Source: Certhia americana (lineage: Eukaryota > Chordata > Aves > Passeriformes > Certhiidae). Taken from it: a DNA stretch of 64,000 nucleotides. Each line of letters opens with the position of its first letter. Position 1 is the first letter of the stretch. Location of the stretch: assembly GCA_018697195.1 (NCBI GenBank), contig CM031878.1, positions 6,230,022 through 6,294,021 on the forward strand. The letters run 5' to 3'. A program made the translations under genes and the position numbers. The notes beneath the pieces were generated by a model, which made no database searches, had not been told where the DNA came from, and was given only the letters and a program-made list of their open reading frames with translations. Positions 10,501 through 22,200 of the stretch are shown piece by piece.

Positions 10501-12700
10501 TTTGCTGGTTCAGTTTAAGTGAGCTGAATTTATGTCTCAGTTATGTACCTGACAAATAAGAATGGGTTGACTTCTCCAGAGGTTTTGAAGGATATGTACA
10601 CTCCGAGTTGTTACTCAGTTATTTCAGTGAGACCACAGTAGATGCTGAGGATTTGTACCTTTTTCTCCTCCAAGAGTTTTCCCCAAGATCTCCTACTTAA
10701 TATTACAAGTTGCTATCAAAGTCAGTTTACTCCTCACTTTCATAGCCTACACTTATATAATTACAGAAACAGTGCTCCTGCAACAACTCTAAGAAAACCA
10801 TCAGCCATCAGCTGAGTGTATGAGTAACAGCATAAAAGAACAAAACCTATAATCTCTTTTCTTGCAGGAGATTTTCGAAAATTAGGACACATGAGAACAC
10901 TAAATTTCAAGTTTTAGAGGGTTCTTCCAGTGCTAATTTTTCAAGATGATTTTCATAAATTATTGTTAATGCTTGTCTGCAGCATGAGGAGACCCCAGGC
11001 TGGAGTAAAGGTCTGCTGTACTGCCCTATACCAGAAGAGAATGCAGTCATGGCAACATAACACAAGTAAAGAAAGAAAATTAAATATTTAGCCAGTTACT
11101 GATCATGTGATCAGGAAAAAAAAAAAAGCCATTTAAAGAAACACTTGACAACGTTCCCTCCACCTCCCTAGTAATGAATAATTTCCAGCTCCCAAACAAG
11201 AAGAGACAGAGTATAACTGAATATAGGCCCAAGGTGCCTTTGCACTAATCCTCATGTCCTAAGGTTATTTGGCTTTAGTTTTATTTAGTGTCAAGTTTTA
11301 CTTCTATAAAGGGAAAAGAGGAAAAAAAGGAAAAATAAAAAAAGAAGCTGATGAGTTTCCCTCTTCCTGTGGAATGAAATGCCAGTACCTGTTGAGCTGC
11401 ATCTTCATCGCTGCCTTGGGGGTATTTGATTTCATGAATCTGATTAAATTATTCTGCTTTCAGTATTTCTTTAATATTGCTTTATAAAATATACTCCTTT
11501 GGCTTCAGTAGTGAGAGCACTTGCTGTACTTTCGTTAAAGCTTGCACTGTCCCTCTTGAGACTGGGGGGAAGAGCCCTTATTAAAGGGTTCAGTCATAAA
11601 AGCTTCTTCCTCTAGGAGTAGTACTTTGAAACAACTGAAACACACATAGTTTTTCACTATGATTACAGAGACACCCATACTAATGCCTTTCAGTGTACTA
11701 TATGGTCATCTCTGATTTCCTTGACAGAAAACATCTTTCTGCAGAAATTTAAGAACATTGTCATCTGATCAGAGTCTCTAACTGATGGGAGACCATTTTC
11801 CTCCCAAGTGGTGAATACCTGGAATTTGCTCTGTCTTGAAATGTTGCATTTTTATAACATGGGGGTTTCTGAAGCTCTGACCTTTTGTAGGGTAAGGCAC
11901 TGCATGAACATTCAGTGAGGGACTGTCCTGGTGGCAAGGACTGCACAGACCTCATGAGCAGCATGGATAATAAAATCAAAGTGGATGGGAAAAAATGGAA
12001 AAAGGGGATTAAGTAAGGCCAGAGTGCCAAAGGTGTGTGGCAGAACTGAGGGGAAAAATTCTTCCTCTCCCCCACCTGCCCAGTACTGCTGTACTGTTAC
12101 TAGTTAAGAGTTCTGTTAAAACAGAAGATTAGCTGCCCTGTTGCTGTACTGTGCACCTTGACCTGCATTGGGGTCTAAGGCCTTGGGGGCTAAGGACACT
12201 GGGCCTTCAAAAATCACATAAGAGTTTTAGGAGCAAAAATTCCAAGCCAAATCTTTGAAGCTGAAATGGAAGAACCCAGCCCTTTTTTTTTGTACATTAC
12301 CTAAACATGAAATATGAACATGAAAAGCATGAGCAAAATATTATATAATGTACTGTTAATAGAATGCTTACACCATTGTACTTAAAAGGCTGTATAAACA
12401 GTAGGAAAAAGTAAAAAATACAGACTGATCAGTGTCTATCCTCCTCAGTCTGATTACATGCTCATAGAAATTTCTGTTCTTTATATCGCTTGGATGCATG
12501 CAGTGTGATGTTCAGGGAAATATAGCCCTGTCTTCTACCTGGTTCTTAACTGGGAAATCATCCATCTTAGTGATGCTGATGAAAGCCCTTTATTGCTATT
12601 AAATGTCTGCAAATAACACCTAAATTGCATTGCTTCTCTGAGAGGCACTTAATATATACATGTATAAATGTATATAATAATTGTTAGGAGCAACTCACGC
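4522..12700. other. Gene-free AT-rich stretch
   Basis: Nothing coding is recognisable. The longest ORF, minus strand 6214-5735 (159 codons), has no known domain and no supporting splice or promoter context. A homeodomain-like AATTAATTAG near 9229-9238 is the only notable short motif. Poly-A runs occur at about 6777-6787 and 11117-11128. Confidence 0.55.
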
Positions 12701-12721
12701 ATCTACTGCAGGTTTGCAAGA

Positions 12722-12860
12722 TAAATGACATTAATCAATAGGATGCCTACAGAACTTTTGGTGAGTCATTTGTTATGCTAATTGAACCACTTAAAGTAAA
12801 CTGTCAATGAATAGAGATTTTTGACAGCTGAGATGAGACGTGGGGCTAATTAGTCAGTTG
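12722..12860. promoter_or_regulatory. Candidate enhancer: homeodomain, AP-1, NKX2-like and MEIS/E-box sites
   Basis: Within about 125 bases there are ATTAATCAAT (12730-12739, PBX/HOX-like), a perfect AP-1 site TGAGTCA (12762-12768), ATGCTAATTG (12775-12784, POU/homeodomain-like), CACTTAA (12788-12794, NKX2-like), TGACAGCTG (12822-12830, MEIS plus E-box) and palindromic CTAATTAG (12846-12853). Such packing of developmental factor sites is typical of conserved non-coding enhancers. AT-rich DNA yields TAAT cores easily, so this is only a candidate. Confidence 0.3.
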
Positions 12861-13802
12861 CTATTAAAAAAAAAAAACCTGCCCAATTTTCATAATGTAA
12901 TGTTTAAGAGGGAAGATAATGTTAATCATCTGACCAGACCTCTCTCCCAGAGGATATAGTAGCAAAAGGCATAGCCCATCACAAAAATCAAGTTTCTCTC
13001 AGAAGCAAACAAAACAAATGGCTGGCTGCACAGAGATGACAACCTTTGCAAGAAAGCTGATGTGTCCCATAGGTTACAGCAAACTTTTTAATTAATACAC
13101 AAAAGCCCAACTTCTGCTCTAAATTACCTGTGTCCTTTTAGATCAATCCCCTTGTTTTCGCTCAACGTATTTTGCATTCATGCTGGCAGCAATGAGATCA
13201 TTGGGTCTGACTGTGAGGCTTAGTCCTAACCTACAAATCAAATGGATTGATCAGATACACATACTGTCTAGAAGGCAGGAGCAGCATTTTGGCAGCCCTT
13301 TGGAGCCGGGTTGTAGAGGATGTAACCACACGAAGTTGTGACTGAGATCACAGGATAAACTTCAGAATGTTGCACCTCTCTTTTTGTGATCATTTCCAGA
13401 GCTTGTAATCCATTGTTTTTCAGTGCTGCCACTTTCACTCTTGAAATTGCAGATGCCACTGCAGCAAAAAGATTTGGAAAAGAAGACTTTCTGTCTCAGA
13501 GCACAACAGAAGTTTCCTAATTCTAATAGACTTAGAAATATTTTAAATGAAATTACTATTCTTTATGTATCCAGCTGCTTTACAGTATAAATAGTTAATC
13601 TTGATTCCACTGAGGGCGTGCCAGAACCCTTGATACCTTAAAAAATTGGGACTGGGATTTGCTGCTGTTAATACATGAGGTAGCCACAACTCTGTGGATG
13701 AATAGTGTCTCTGGCACTGTAGCAAATCTCAGTAGCAATCACCCGTTATCAACATCCCAGTAAAATTCTCTTTTATGCTTGCCAGAAAAGTCCTTAAGAC
13801 AT

Positions 13803-13828
13803 TTACCTTTACCTTACCTTTACCTTTC
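13803..13828. repeat. Short ACCTTT-type tandem repeat
   Basis: Reads as about four imperfect copies of TTTACC/ACCTTT, one copy lacking a T. It is a minor slippage repeat. Confidence 0.75.
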
Positions 13829-16433
13829 ATTGCAAATTCCCATTCTTAATGACAATCAGCAAGGTTGTATGGGATCAGAGCTGTCTCCTGTGCTCAGGAC
13901 AAGCATTGGAAGGAAAATAAAATAAGCTAACCAGCCAATCATCTAGAGTGTTGCCATTCAAATTTTCCTTAAACTAATAAGATAAAATAAAGGCAAATTC
14001 TTGAATATGTTGAGAAAAAAAAGTAAGTATAAGCCAGAAACTTCCATCTTGATTTCTTTTTGGTTTTACAACAGTTCTTCTGTCCAGAAATTACTGGACT
14101 TCACAAAGTGCATTTGGAAGAAAATTGATTTTATTAGTTTTAAATTTTCAGGCTTTTAAAGTTAACCATGTGGTACAGGTACTGAAGTTAATACTTTTCA
14201 GTAACCAAGGGAAAAGTATTCAAAACAGCTTTTCAAATTGCTAAGTAACAAGAAACTAGTTCTTGCATCACATAAAATGTCAACAATACTGTAGAATGGC
14301 CAGGTCTCTTTGTCTTTTTCTTAGTCTATTTGTGTATATTCACCTATGTCTCTTCCATGATAGTACCTACATTTCTGTGCTCCACAGAACTATTAAAAAG
14401 TTAAAGAAATCATTTCTGTGGGTTGGCTGTTGCCATTTTAATGTCACTCTGGTGTTGCCCTTGAACACATTGGCACACAAAGTCATGCGTACACGTTATT
14501 CAACAGACTGACAAAGATACAATGAGCAGCATTTCCAGGAGCATTAGAAACACCCATCTTTAGCATCTACCCAGGTCAACATGGAATTCTGCAAAATAAA
14601 TGTCACAAATTAGGAACTGGTATTTTCACAAGCCCAAAGTGCTGAGATGTTTTTTGCAGCTGCTTGGAGATGGAGGTAGGGTGACACAGACTTTACCACA
14701 AGGGAATGTTCAGCTTTCTCCAAGGTAATTCAGTTTAAGCAAGCATGAAGCACAAGCCTCATCACCCAAAACTCCAGACCTACTTAATCTGACAGGTCTG
14801 AAATAGATCAAAGCCTATGAGCTCTTTCCTTTCTCTCTGCTCCCTGGTGTCCTGGCATTTAGTGTCTTGCCCTGTCGGGAACACCATCTGAGCTGGAGTG
14901 GGTGATGTCCTGTGAATTGAAGGGTAAGTGAGGGCTGGGAAGTGTGAAGTGGACATGGCAAGTCTTTGGATAGAGTTAACAAACTGAACCATCCGTGAGG
15001 CAAGAAAAAAGAAAAAAAAAGAAAAGAAAAGGATGGTTTCAGAAACACTGAAGCCTTTGCTTCAAGTTGAGAGCAGCTTACCCCATTCCCCATGGTGTCA
15101 AAGAGATGAGAAACCACTCTAAGATGGGTCTCTGGCAGGCACACAGACACATGCTCAGATCTGTCCTGGGTCCAGCTGATTTGTTGAATATATCCTATGC
15201 TGTGTCTTGCTCAGAGTTCAGCCATGGCCTTCAATGGCTTAGGAAGGTTTCCTGCCCAGAACCTGGTTAATTTCTTCAGGACCTTTGAAATCAAATTTTA
15301 CATGATTCTGTGAAGGAAGATTTATCTCAGTCAGGGACTCTTCTACATTCCCCTTTTAACCAACAGAAGATACAAGTCTTTCAAGGCCTCCTCTGGCCAT
15401 TTGTGTCTGGTTTTAGGAACATGCATTTTCAGCTTTTGACATCTGCATTATGCTTTCCCAAATGACAGCATTTGGAAAAAGGAAGGAAAAGACTTGTTTT
15501 AAACTCTCCTTACATCCTTGCTCTATGCTACAGCAGCTTCATGCTTTATCAGTTATCAAGAAATTTGTTGGTTTAAAGAACACTCAAATTTCAGACTTTT
15601 CCTTTTCCATCTGAAGAAAAAACCACACTCATTTTAATGAAGGGTTTTGATTCAGACAGCCACTCATTTTTGTTTAAAGGAGGCTGATTTGACTGATCCT
15701 CGTTGACAACTGCAAACCCTGACCCTCGTCTGCAGTTTGTTTCCTTGCTTTTCCACTAATGCTAAGCAACTTTAAAAGAGATTCATGAATACAGTGGGCT
15801 GGGGAATAGGAAACCCAGGGCAGAAGGCAGAGGTGTTCATGTGTGGAGTAGGAAATGAGATTTTCTTCACCTTTACGGAGTACAAGGATTTTAAATCCAA
15901 ACATTGGCATCTATATGTGTAGAGACAATCCTGACTCAGAATATTCTTCTAGAAAACTCCAAGTACTTTTTCAGCTGAACTCCAGACTTATAATGTATGC
16001 ATCAGAAGTGAAGCTATGCCTTGAAATCTGGGTGGGCTTGAAATTTGAAGTAGCCTTAATCTCTTAAATGACCTCAGCCCTCCCAAATTTTGCTGAGAAA
16101 AAAGAAAAAAAAAGGGGGTGTGAAAAAAGATCCAACTTTACAGCCTTGACCTATTTCTAATCCTGTTCTGATTGCTATTTACTGGGCTCCTTTCCAAAAA
16201 TACTGTTTACTTTAGGGCTGATTTTTCTCCATCCAGATTAAAATTCCAGTGAGTTTCCCTCATTCCTTTAGACTGTAACCCCAAATGGGCCATGGTATTT
16301 TATTCAGAATATAGTAGCTGGATAATGATGCTCTCAGCAACTCACAGAAACCAGGCAGTTTGTATATGAGGAGCTCGTATGCACACAGAAGCACACGGGA
16401 GCTCATGCATACAGCCCTGCAAATTGCCTCATG

Positions 16434-16447
16434 CACACACACACACA
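16434..16447. repeat. CA dinucleotide microsatellite
   Basis: Seven uninterrupted CA units on the plus strand. Short and probably only weakly polymorphic. Confidence 0.85.
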
Positions 16448-16599
16448 GAGAAAAATGTGCTCCATGAACATGCCCACGGTTCCTTCTATGCCATGCACAT
16501 ATGGACTAAACAATTACACTCACCTATGAGCCTGTCACAAGGCAACAGAAATGCCAGCTGCCTTTGAAGTTTCCCGAAGAGCAGGAAAACGAGTCAACA

Positions 16600-16760
16600 G
16601 TGCTGGCCAACATCACATCATTAATCATCTATTAGCTGAGGTTGTGTGCTCCTGTCACCTGTCACTTTGTAATGCATGCAAATCACTCCAAGAGTAACAT
16701 TTTCAGCCTGACATTTCCAGGGCCAGAGCTGGGATCAACCTGCTCTTTGTATTCAAGATT
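16600..16760. promoter_or_regulatory. Candidate regulatory element with a perfect octamer
   Basis: It contains a perfect POU octamer ATGCAAAT (16676-16683), an E-box CACCTG (16656-16661, SNAI/ZEB-type) and CATTAATCATC near 16618-16629 (homeodomain-like). The octamer is the strongest single signal. Function is inferred from motifs only. Confidence 0.25.
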
Positions 16761-18588
16761 AAAAGGAAGTAGAGAAACAAGTGGTGAGATTGTTGGAAGG
16801 AGACAGGGAAAATGAGAGAAATAAGAAAGGTAATGAAAAATTGGTCAGGAGAGATGAGTTTAAAAATAGAAAGCTAAAATCGTGAGATTTTGCATATGAC
16901 CAGGAAATACTCAATTTAAAAACATTCCTCTGTTCTTTAGCTCCTAAAGAAAGGGAACCATAAAAAATGTCACTGTTTTCCTGATAAACTATGAAAGGGA
17001 GATAATTTCTATCCTAGAAAGAAAGAATATTTTCTAGATTTTTTTCTTTGTTTGTAACTTATTACCTTACTTACCTGATCTAGCTTTCGAAAATATTAGT
17101 TTAGAAAATATCAGTTCTCTATCTAAACTGGTTGCTATAAGATCCCATTATGGTCAATGTATGAAGTAAGATTTGTTTTATAATACAATTCCCCTATCCC
17201 TGTTTTAGATACATATTTTAGGAAGAAATAAATTGCCGAAGTGCATGGAAATGTCTAATTCTCTCATTTGTCTAGCAAGGGAGTTGAGGGTGACTAGGTG
17301 AAATATACACAGGTACAGGTATCTATGTTTACTGAGTTGAATTTCATCCCTACTGATTTCTAACTCAGTTTGATTTCTGTTGATTCAGAAGGGACAGAAA
17401 ATGTGATACCAAACCAACTTTCTCTATTATTTTTGTCATGAATCTTGAAATGTAGGAGGATAATATAAACACCCCATATCCTAGATCTGACCTACCCAAA
17501 AATACCACATTAATTCTTGCATGTCTTTATTATGCACTGTGTTGATTAACCAGGAACCTTTTCAGTAAATTAGTGTTGCATGACCAGCTTCTCCAGAAAG
17601 AGCCATTTTTCTACTTACAAACTTACATTGCCATAGTGAAGGCATCTTAAATTCTCTTTGTCCAGGTTATACCTGGACAATTGTCAGTGCTACAATTGTC
17701 TCTATTGTGCTGATCCCCAACAGACTGTTAAGATAAAAAGATGAGTTTGGGGTTAAATGAATCTCAATGTTAAATAAATATCTGAGAAAAATCAGATGGC
17801 GATATCTGATAGTTCAGGTAGAATTGTTCAGTTTTAAATCTCCAGATAGACATAAGTTCCCACCTTCATATCTATCCTTCCTTAGACACTCATGTTAGCT
17901 TTCTATCCAAACCCCTCCTTCCTTGTTATCATTCGTTTCCTTTTCACTGTTTTCATTTCTTCTTCCTTTAGCCCACTTTGGCAAGATACATCTGCCTTTT
18001 CCCATGTCCATCCTTATATGGATGAACGTGTTAGAGGAAATTATCCTCACATGGATGAGCATCGCCTCAGCAAAGGATACCCTCAGACTGAGAAAAAATA
18101 AGGGGTCACAGTCGTCTCAGCTGTGGCTCCCCTCTGGCAGGGATGGTGGTGCTCTCTGCCATGTCATATCTCACTGCCCCAGGAAGGCAGACACAAATTA
18201 ATCCTGCATGTACTGGTGGGGAAGTAATACTGGGAAACCAGAATAAGGCATCAGCAATCCTCACCAAGATTTAGTTACCTGTTTCCTGTCTTTGTCTTCT
18301 GAGGAAGCAGAGTATAGAAATTTTCTTCCTCATTTAAAGCCTACAATTTCTTTCCTTTCTCTGCTGAGATAAATCAGCTTTATTCTTTAATTCCTTTGCT
18401 GGGTGTGAAAGGATATACCTTTCTGCAGGGATCAGCAGGGACTTGTTTCATCTGTAGAGTCTAAATTAGGGTGCAGCTCTCCAAGGATGGAGGGGCAATA
18501 TCCTCAGCTAGCCCACAGGATATGTATTTGCAGGATATTTTGAGGCTTATTTCTTTGGATAGATAAACTGCAGATCATGAAGGCAATT

Positions 18589-18735
18589 AATCACAGACTC
18601 ATGGATGAGTACATCTGGAAGGGACCTCAAGAGGTCATCTCATCCATCCCCCAGCACGGAGGCAGGATAAATATGCACAGACCATCCCTGACAGATGTGT
18701 GTCTGCTTCTCTCTGCTTCCACTCTGGATGCTTGC
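18589..18735 (-). mobile_element. CR1 LINE 3' fragment
   Basis: The plus strand reads ATCACAGACTCATGGATGAG, then TGGAAGGGACCTCAAGAGGTCATCT, then a stretch containing AGACCATCCCTGACAGATGT. These match in order the reverse complement of a CR1 3' end as I know it from birds: terminal ATTCTRTGAT-like repeats, the GGAAGGGACCT block, and the upstream CATCCCTGACAGATG segment. The copy is diverged and has no terminal coding remnant that I can read. The right boundary is approximate. Confidence 0.75.
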
Positions 18736-19021
18736 ACACCATTATCCATCTAGAGAAGAAGCAGATTTAAAGTTATGAGAAGAGGCAGAAAATATCACTT
18801 TTTAAGCCTGAAGATTTCCCCCTTAGTGTCTCTTGGGGCCTGAATCCAGTTTTTGGCAAGAGGAAGATCCAATCCTCGTTGTAAAATCTTATGAAGGGAA
18901 GGAGGTGTGAGCAATTTGCTCGTTTTGTAGCCCAGGTTCTATTCCAAGATGTAAGACCTTTTTGATTACTAGTTCAGTAGAAAAGCTCAAAATTAAATCT
19001 TATCTGGATGTGTGCATGTGT

Positions 19022-19229
19022 AAAAAAAAAAAAAAAAAAAAACAGAGCAAGGGAGGAGAAGGTAAAATTAAGTAAAAGAAGAGTGAAGAGAAAGAAAGAG
19101 GCAGAAGGGACAGAAAAAGATAAAATGTGTAAGACAAAGACAAAAGGGAAAACCAGAGAGGCAGGGACTATCTTGAAAGGAGGAATGAAGAAACAGGAGG
19201 AACAGAGGACAAACAGGCTGAAGTGAGAA
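19022..19229. repeat. A22 run followed by a polypurine tract
   Basis: A22 lies at 19022-19043, followed by about 185 bases dominated by A and G with few pyrimidines. The apparent Lys/Arg/Glu-rich ORF on the plus strand is a by-product of this composition. There is no sign of a retroposed gene immediately left of the A-run. Confidence 0.8.
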
Positions 19230-19230
19230 T

Positions 19231-22200
19231 GTAGAGAGATACAGGATTTTAAGCTGGCTATTTCTAACAGAGAGATCAGAAAGTCTTTTTGTTGTTGTTG
19301 TCCTTAAGTGACTTCTCCCACTGGCTAACATCTCATTTTATGGCAGGTAAATAAGCCTGCCTAATTGGTCCCTTGTTCAAGAATGGGAATATCGAGCTGA
19401 GCCTGCTCCTTCTGAAGTGGGATCTTGTCCAATTTATGGTCTTAGCAGATGTGATCTCTTCAGGGTTCCACTGTAATGATAAATTGAAACATTTGAATGC
19501 TGCGTTCCCAGGTCTGGGCATCCAGCTTTGCGAGTGGGGAGAGAGGATCTGATCAACATTCCTTCTGAAATGACAAATTGTGGTTTCCAGAAACATGACT
19601 TAGTTCCATTTGCAAGCCCAACAGTTGTGGAGGCCAAGAGTGGGCTGGGTGAAGAAGGATGCACCAAGGTCACTTGAGTCTGAAGGACTCTGGTCTGGGA
19701 GATAAGATCTCCTTTGAGAAGGAAAGTAGGGAAGTGCACCTCCTTGACTCAGAAACACTTTAAATTAAGGTGACACTTACAAACACTTTATTAATAATTA
19801 ATAAGTGATTAATGAAAATTACTTTTTAGCTGATAAATTGCTTGAAGACACATTAGAGCATGTTTCAGAAAGACGTGGATAAATATTTTTATGCATTCCC
19901 ATTTATAAATGCTTAGTAATGGGCTCTCAACTTTCAGGTGTCTCAGCATCATTTATCCCCATCATCCTGGTGGCATGCTATAGAGACATCTTATAATCAT
20001 TTATTTTCAAAATCTGTTCCTATTAATCATGTATTAATTATTATTAAGAAAACATTTGTGCACACTTCTCTTAATCTGAATCCTTGCTTGACTGCTTTTC
20101 CTAGAAAAGTGGAGGAACACCCAGCTTGCACAGTTCATCATGTACTTCAGAGCCAGGCAGGTGTAAAATGGTAGTCAATGAGACTACCTCAACTTACTTC
20201 AGTTAAGAATTGAATTTAGCCTGCTCTGCCCTGGTTTTATTTTTCCCTGTGGAGCAAGGGGTGGATCCACAAGGATGTGTATGCATGGCTACCAGTGCTA
20301 AGCAGCACTGTCATTTCTGTAGTGTCTGGGCATTAGAGGATGGCGACTCACTGCTGAAATCCATCCTCCTGTGAACAGACCAGTGTGCTTTCCTCCTATC
20401 TAGTGGGTGTCAGACCAAAGCACAGATGCACAGAAGTCCGGGTACTGGATATTTTTTAGACATCTATGGAAATTAATGAGCTTGTAGTTGAAAATGGCTA
20501 ATGACTTACCTGCAGCTCCGTCCCATGCTGGTTCTTCACCTACTGGGTTGTTCTGCTGCAAGGTCAGGATTGGTCTGTCAGTAAAGTGTGTGCAGAGAGA
20601 GGGAGGAGATGGGCTGTGTGAATTCTTTACATCAGGCTTTGACTGAAGTTGTTCCTCCACAAAAGTTAGACTAATGTGAAGGCTGTTGTTATTTATACCA
20701 GCCTTAAGGACTGAAACAACGTAGGGATACTCAAGTCTGTCATGAGGATGACTATAAAATTGTCCCTAAATTACTCAATGAGTTTGCAGAGCCAGGCTGA
20801 TTATTTCACTAACTAGCAAGCAGTAGACAGGAATACCTAACTGATGGTTTTCTGATGAGTTCAAACCCATAGTTCCTAAGCCTGAGCTCAGAGTTTGTTG
20901 CCTTTGAGACTCCTCAATATCAGTCTGACAGAAAGGAGACTAAAGGAATAACTTCTTAGACTAGGTACTGGAGACAACATTTGCTCCATACCTTGATCTG
21001 CCAATTGCCAAAGGTCTGGAGGATCTCTACTCTGTCCTATGTGGACCAGGTAAATCACAAACAGAAGCTTTTTTAGCTTAGAACTTTCCTCAAATAAGAA
21101 TCTCAATCTATCCACTATGCATTTAATGGTGAGAGGGGTCGATATTCAAAAAACACCTCCACTTTTCCCAGAAAGTTTTTTTTTTCAAAAAAGTTTTTTC
21201 TGTATTCCTCAGAAAATGAAAAAGCAGCAGAAATTATTTCCTTGCAGCTTCTTTTCGCATTACTTTTTCTCATGTCTATCAAGCTGCAAATGAAACATCC
21301 TTTGTCAATTGTTTCAAACTTGTTGAGGGAAGAGGAAACGAGAGAGAGATGTAAATAGACAGTAAGATATAAAATAATCACAAATTCTTTATTTCTTTAG
21401 GAAACCAAATTAAAAATAATTTGAAAATTAAGTCAAAGTTTCCTATATCTGTCCCTGGTGCCTATGAGAGCTTTATAACAACAGGCCATTGTGCAGGACA
21501 CAATAGCCCTGTGACTCCTGAATTGAATTTGTTCTGCCTGTTCATGGCCAGTTTGCACTCAATTTTTATGCCTGTTGCATAGAAGAATCATTTTTCACAG
21601 ACAATGATTTCTCCATGAGCCGCTCTGGAATATGCATAGTGCAGTGACTGGTTGAATTCATAATTACCAATGCTCCTACTGGAAACACACAACTACAAAA
21701 GTTATGCTCTTCCAGGCAGAGAACACAAACAATTTATCTGCCTGCATAGGTGCCTGCATTCCCTGTGACAGGCTGTGGAGTGCCTCTTGAACATTACTTG
21801 ACCTACCGCCTCAAACACTGTGCAAAATCAAAAAAATACTAACTCAAAGGCCAGTTGTGGGACAGGGACAGGAGAAGGGACAGGACAAGTGGACTTGGCA
21901 GAGCTAGGAATTGAACTAAGGTCTAAAACCTAGTACCCGTCCTGGCAGCTAAAGTCCTTCTCTGATCAAAATCTCCCACTACAACAGGGTATTGAATGTT
22001 CTGCCTTAATGACAAATGGCTGCCACTTGGCTGCAGACCAAGAAATGTCCCTCCCATGCACCTTTGAGAATAGCTCTTCAAAAAAAATAGCCAGTACCTA
22101 CTCAAAAAATAATTCCGAGTGAGAATATGTATGAGACAAAAAGAATAAATCTCAGAAAGTCTCTTAGTCTTTTTCTCAACTCCCCTGCTGTGACTGATTT

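Larger units (their letters stand above)
12870..18588. other. Gene-free stretch
   Basis: No gene is recognisable. It contains small simple repeats (13803-13828; a purine run about 15001-15031; a CA run 16434-16447) and the regulatory candidate at 16600-16760. The ORFs on either strand here are short and unremarkable. Confidence 0.55.

Noticed and set aside
19008..19331. Lys/Arg/Glu-rich ORF (plus) and its Leu/Ser/Phe-rich counterpart (minus)
   Set aside because: Direct consequences of the polypurine tract.
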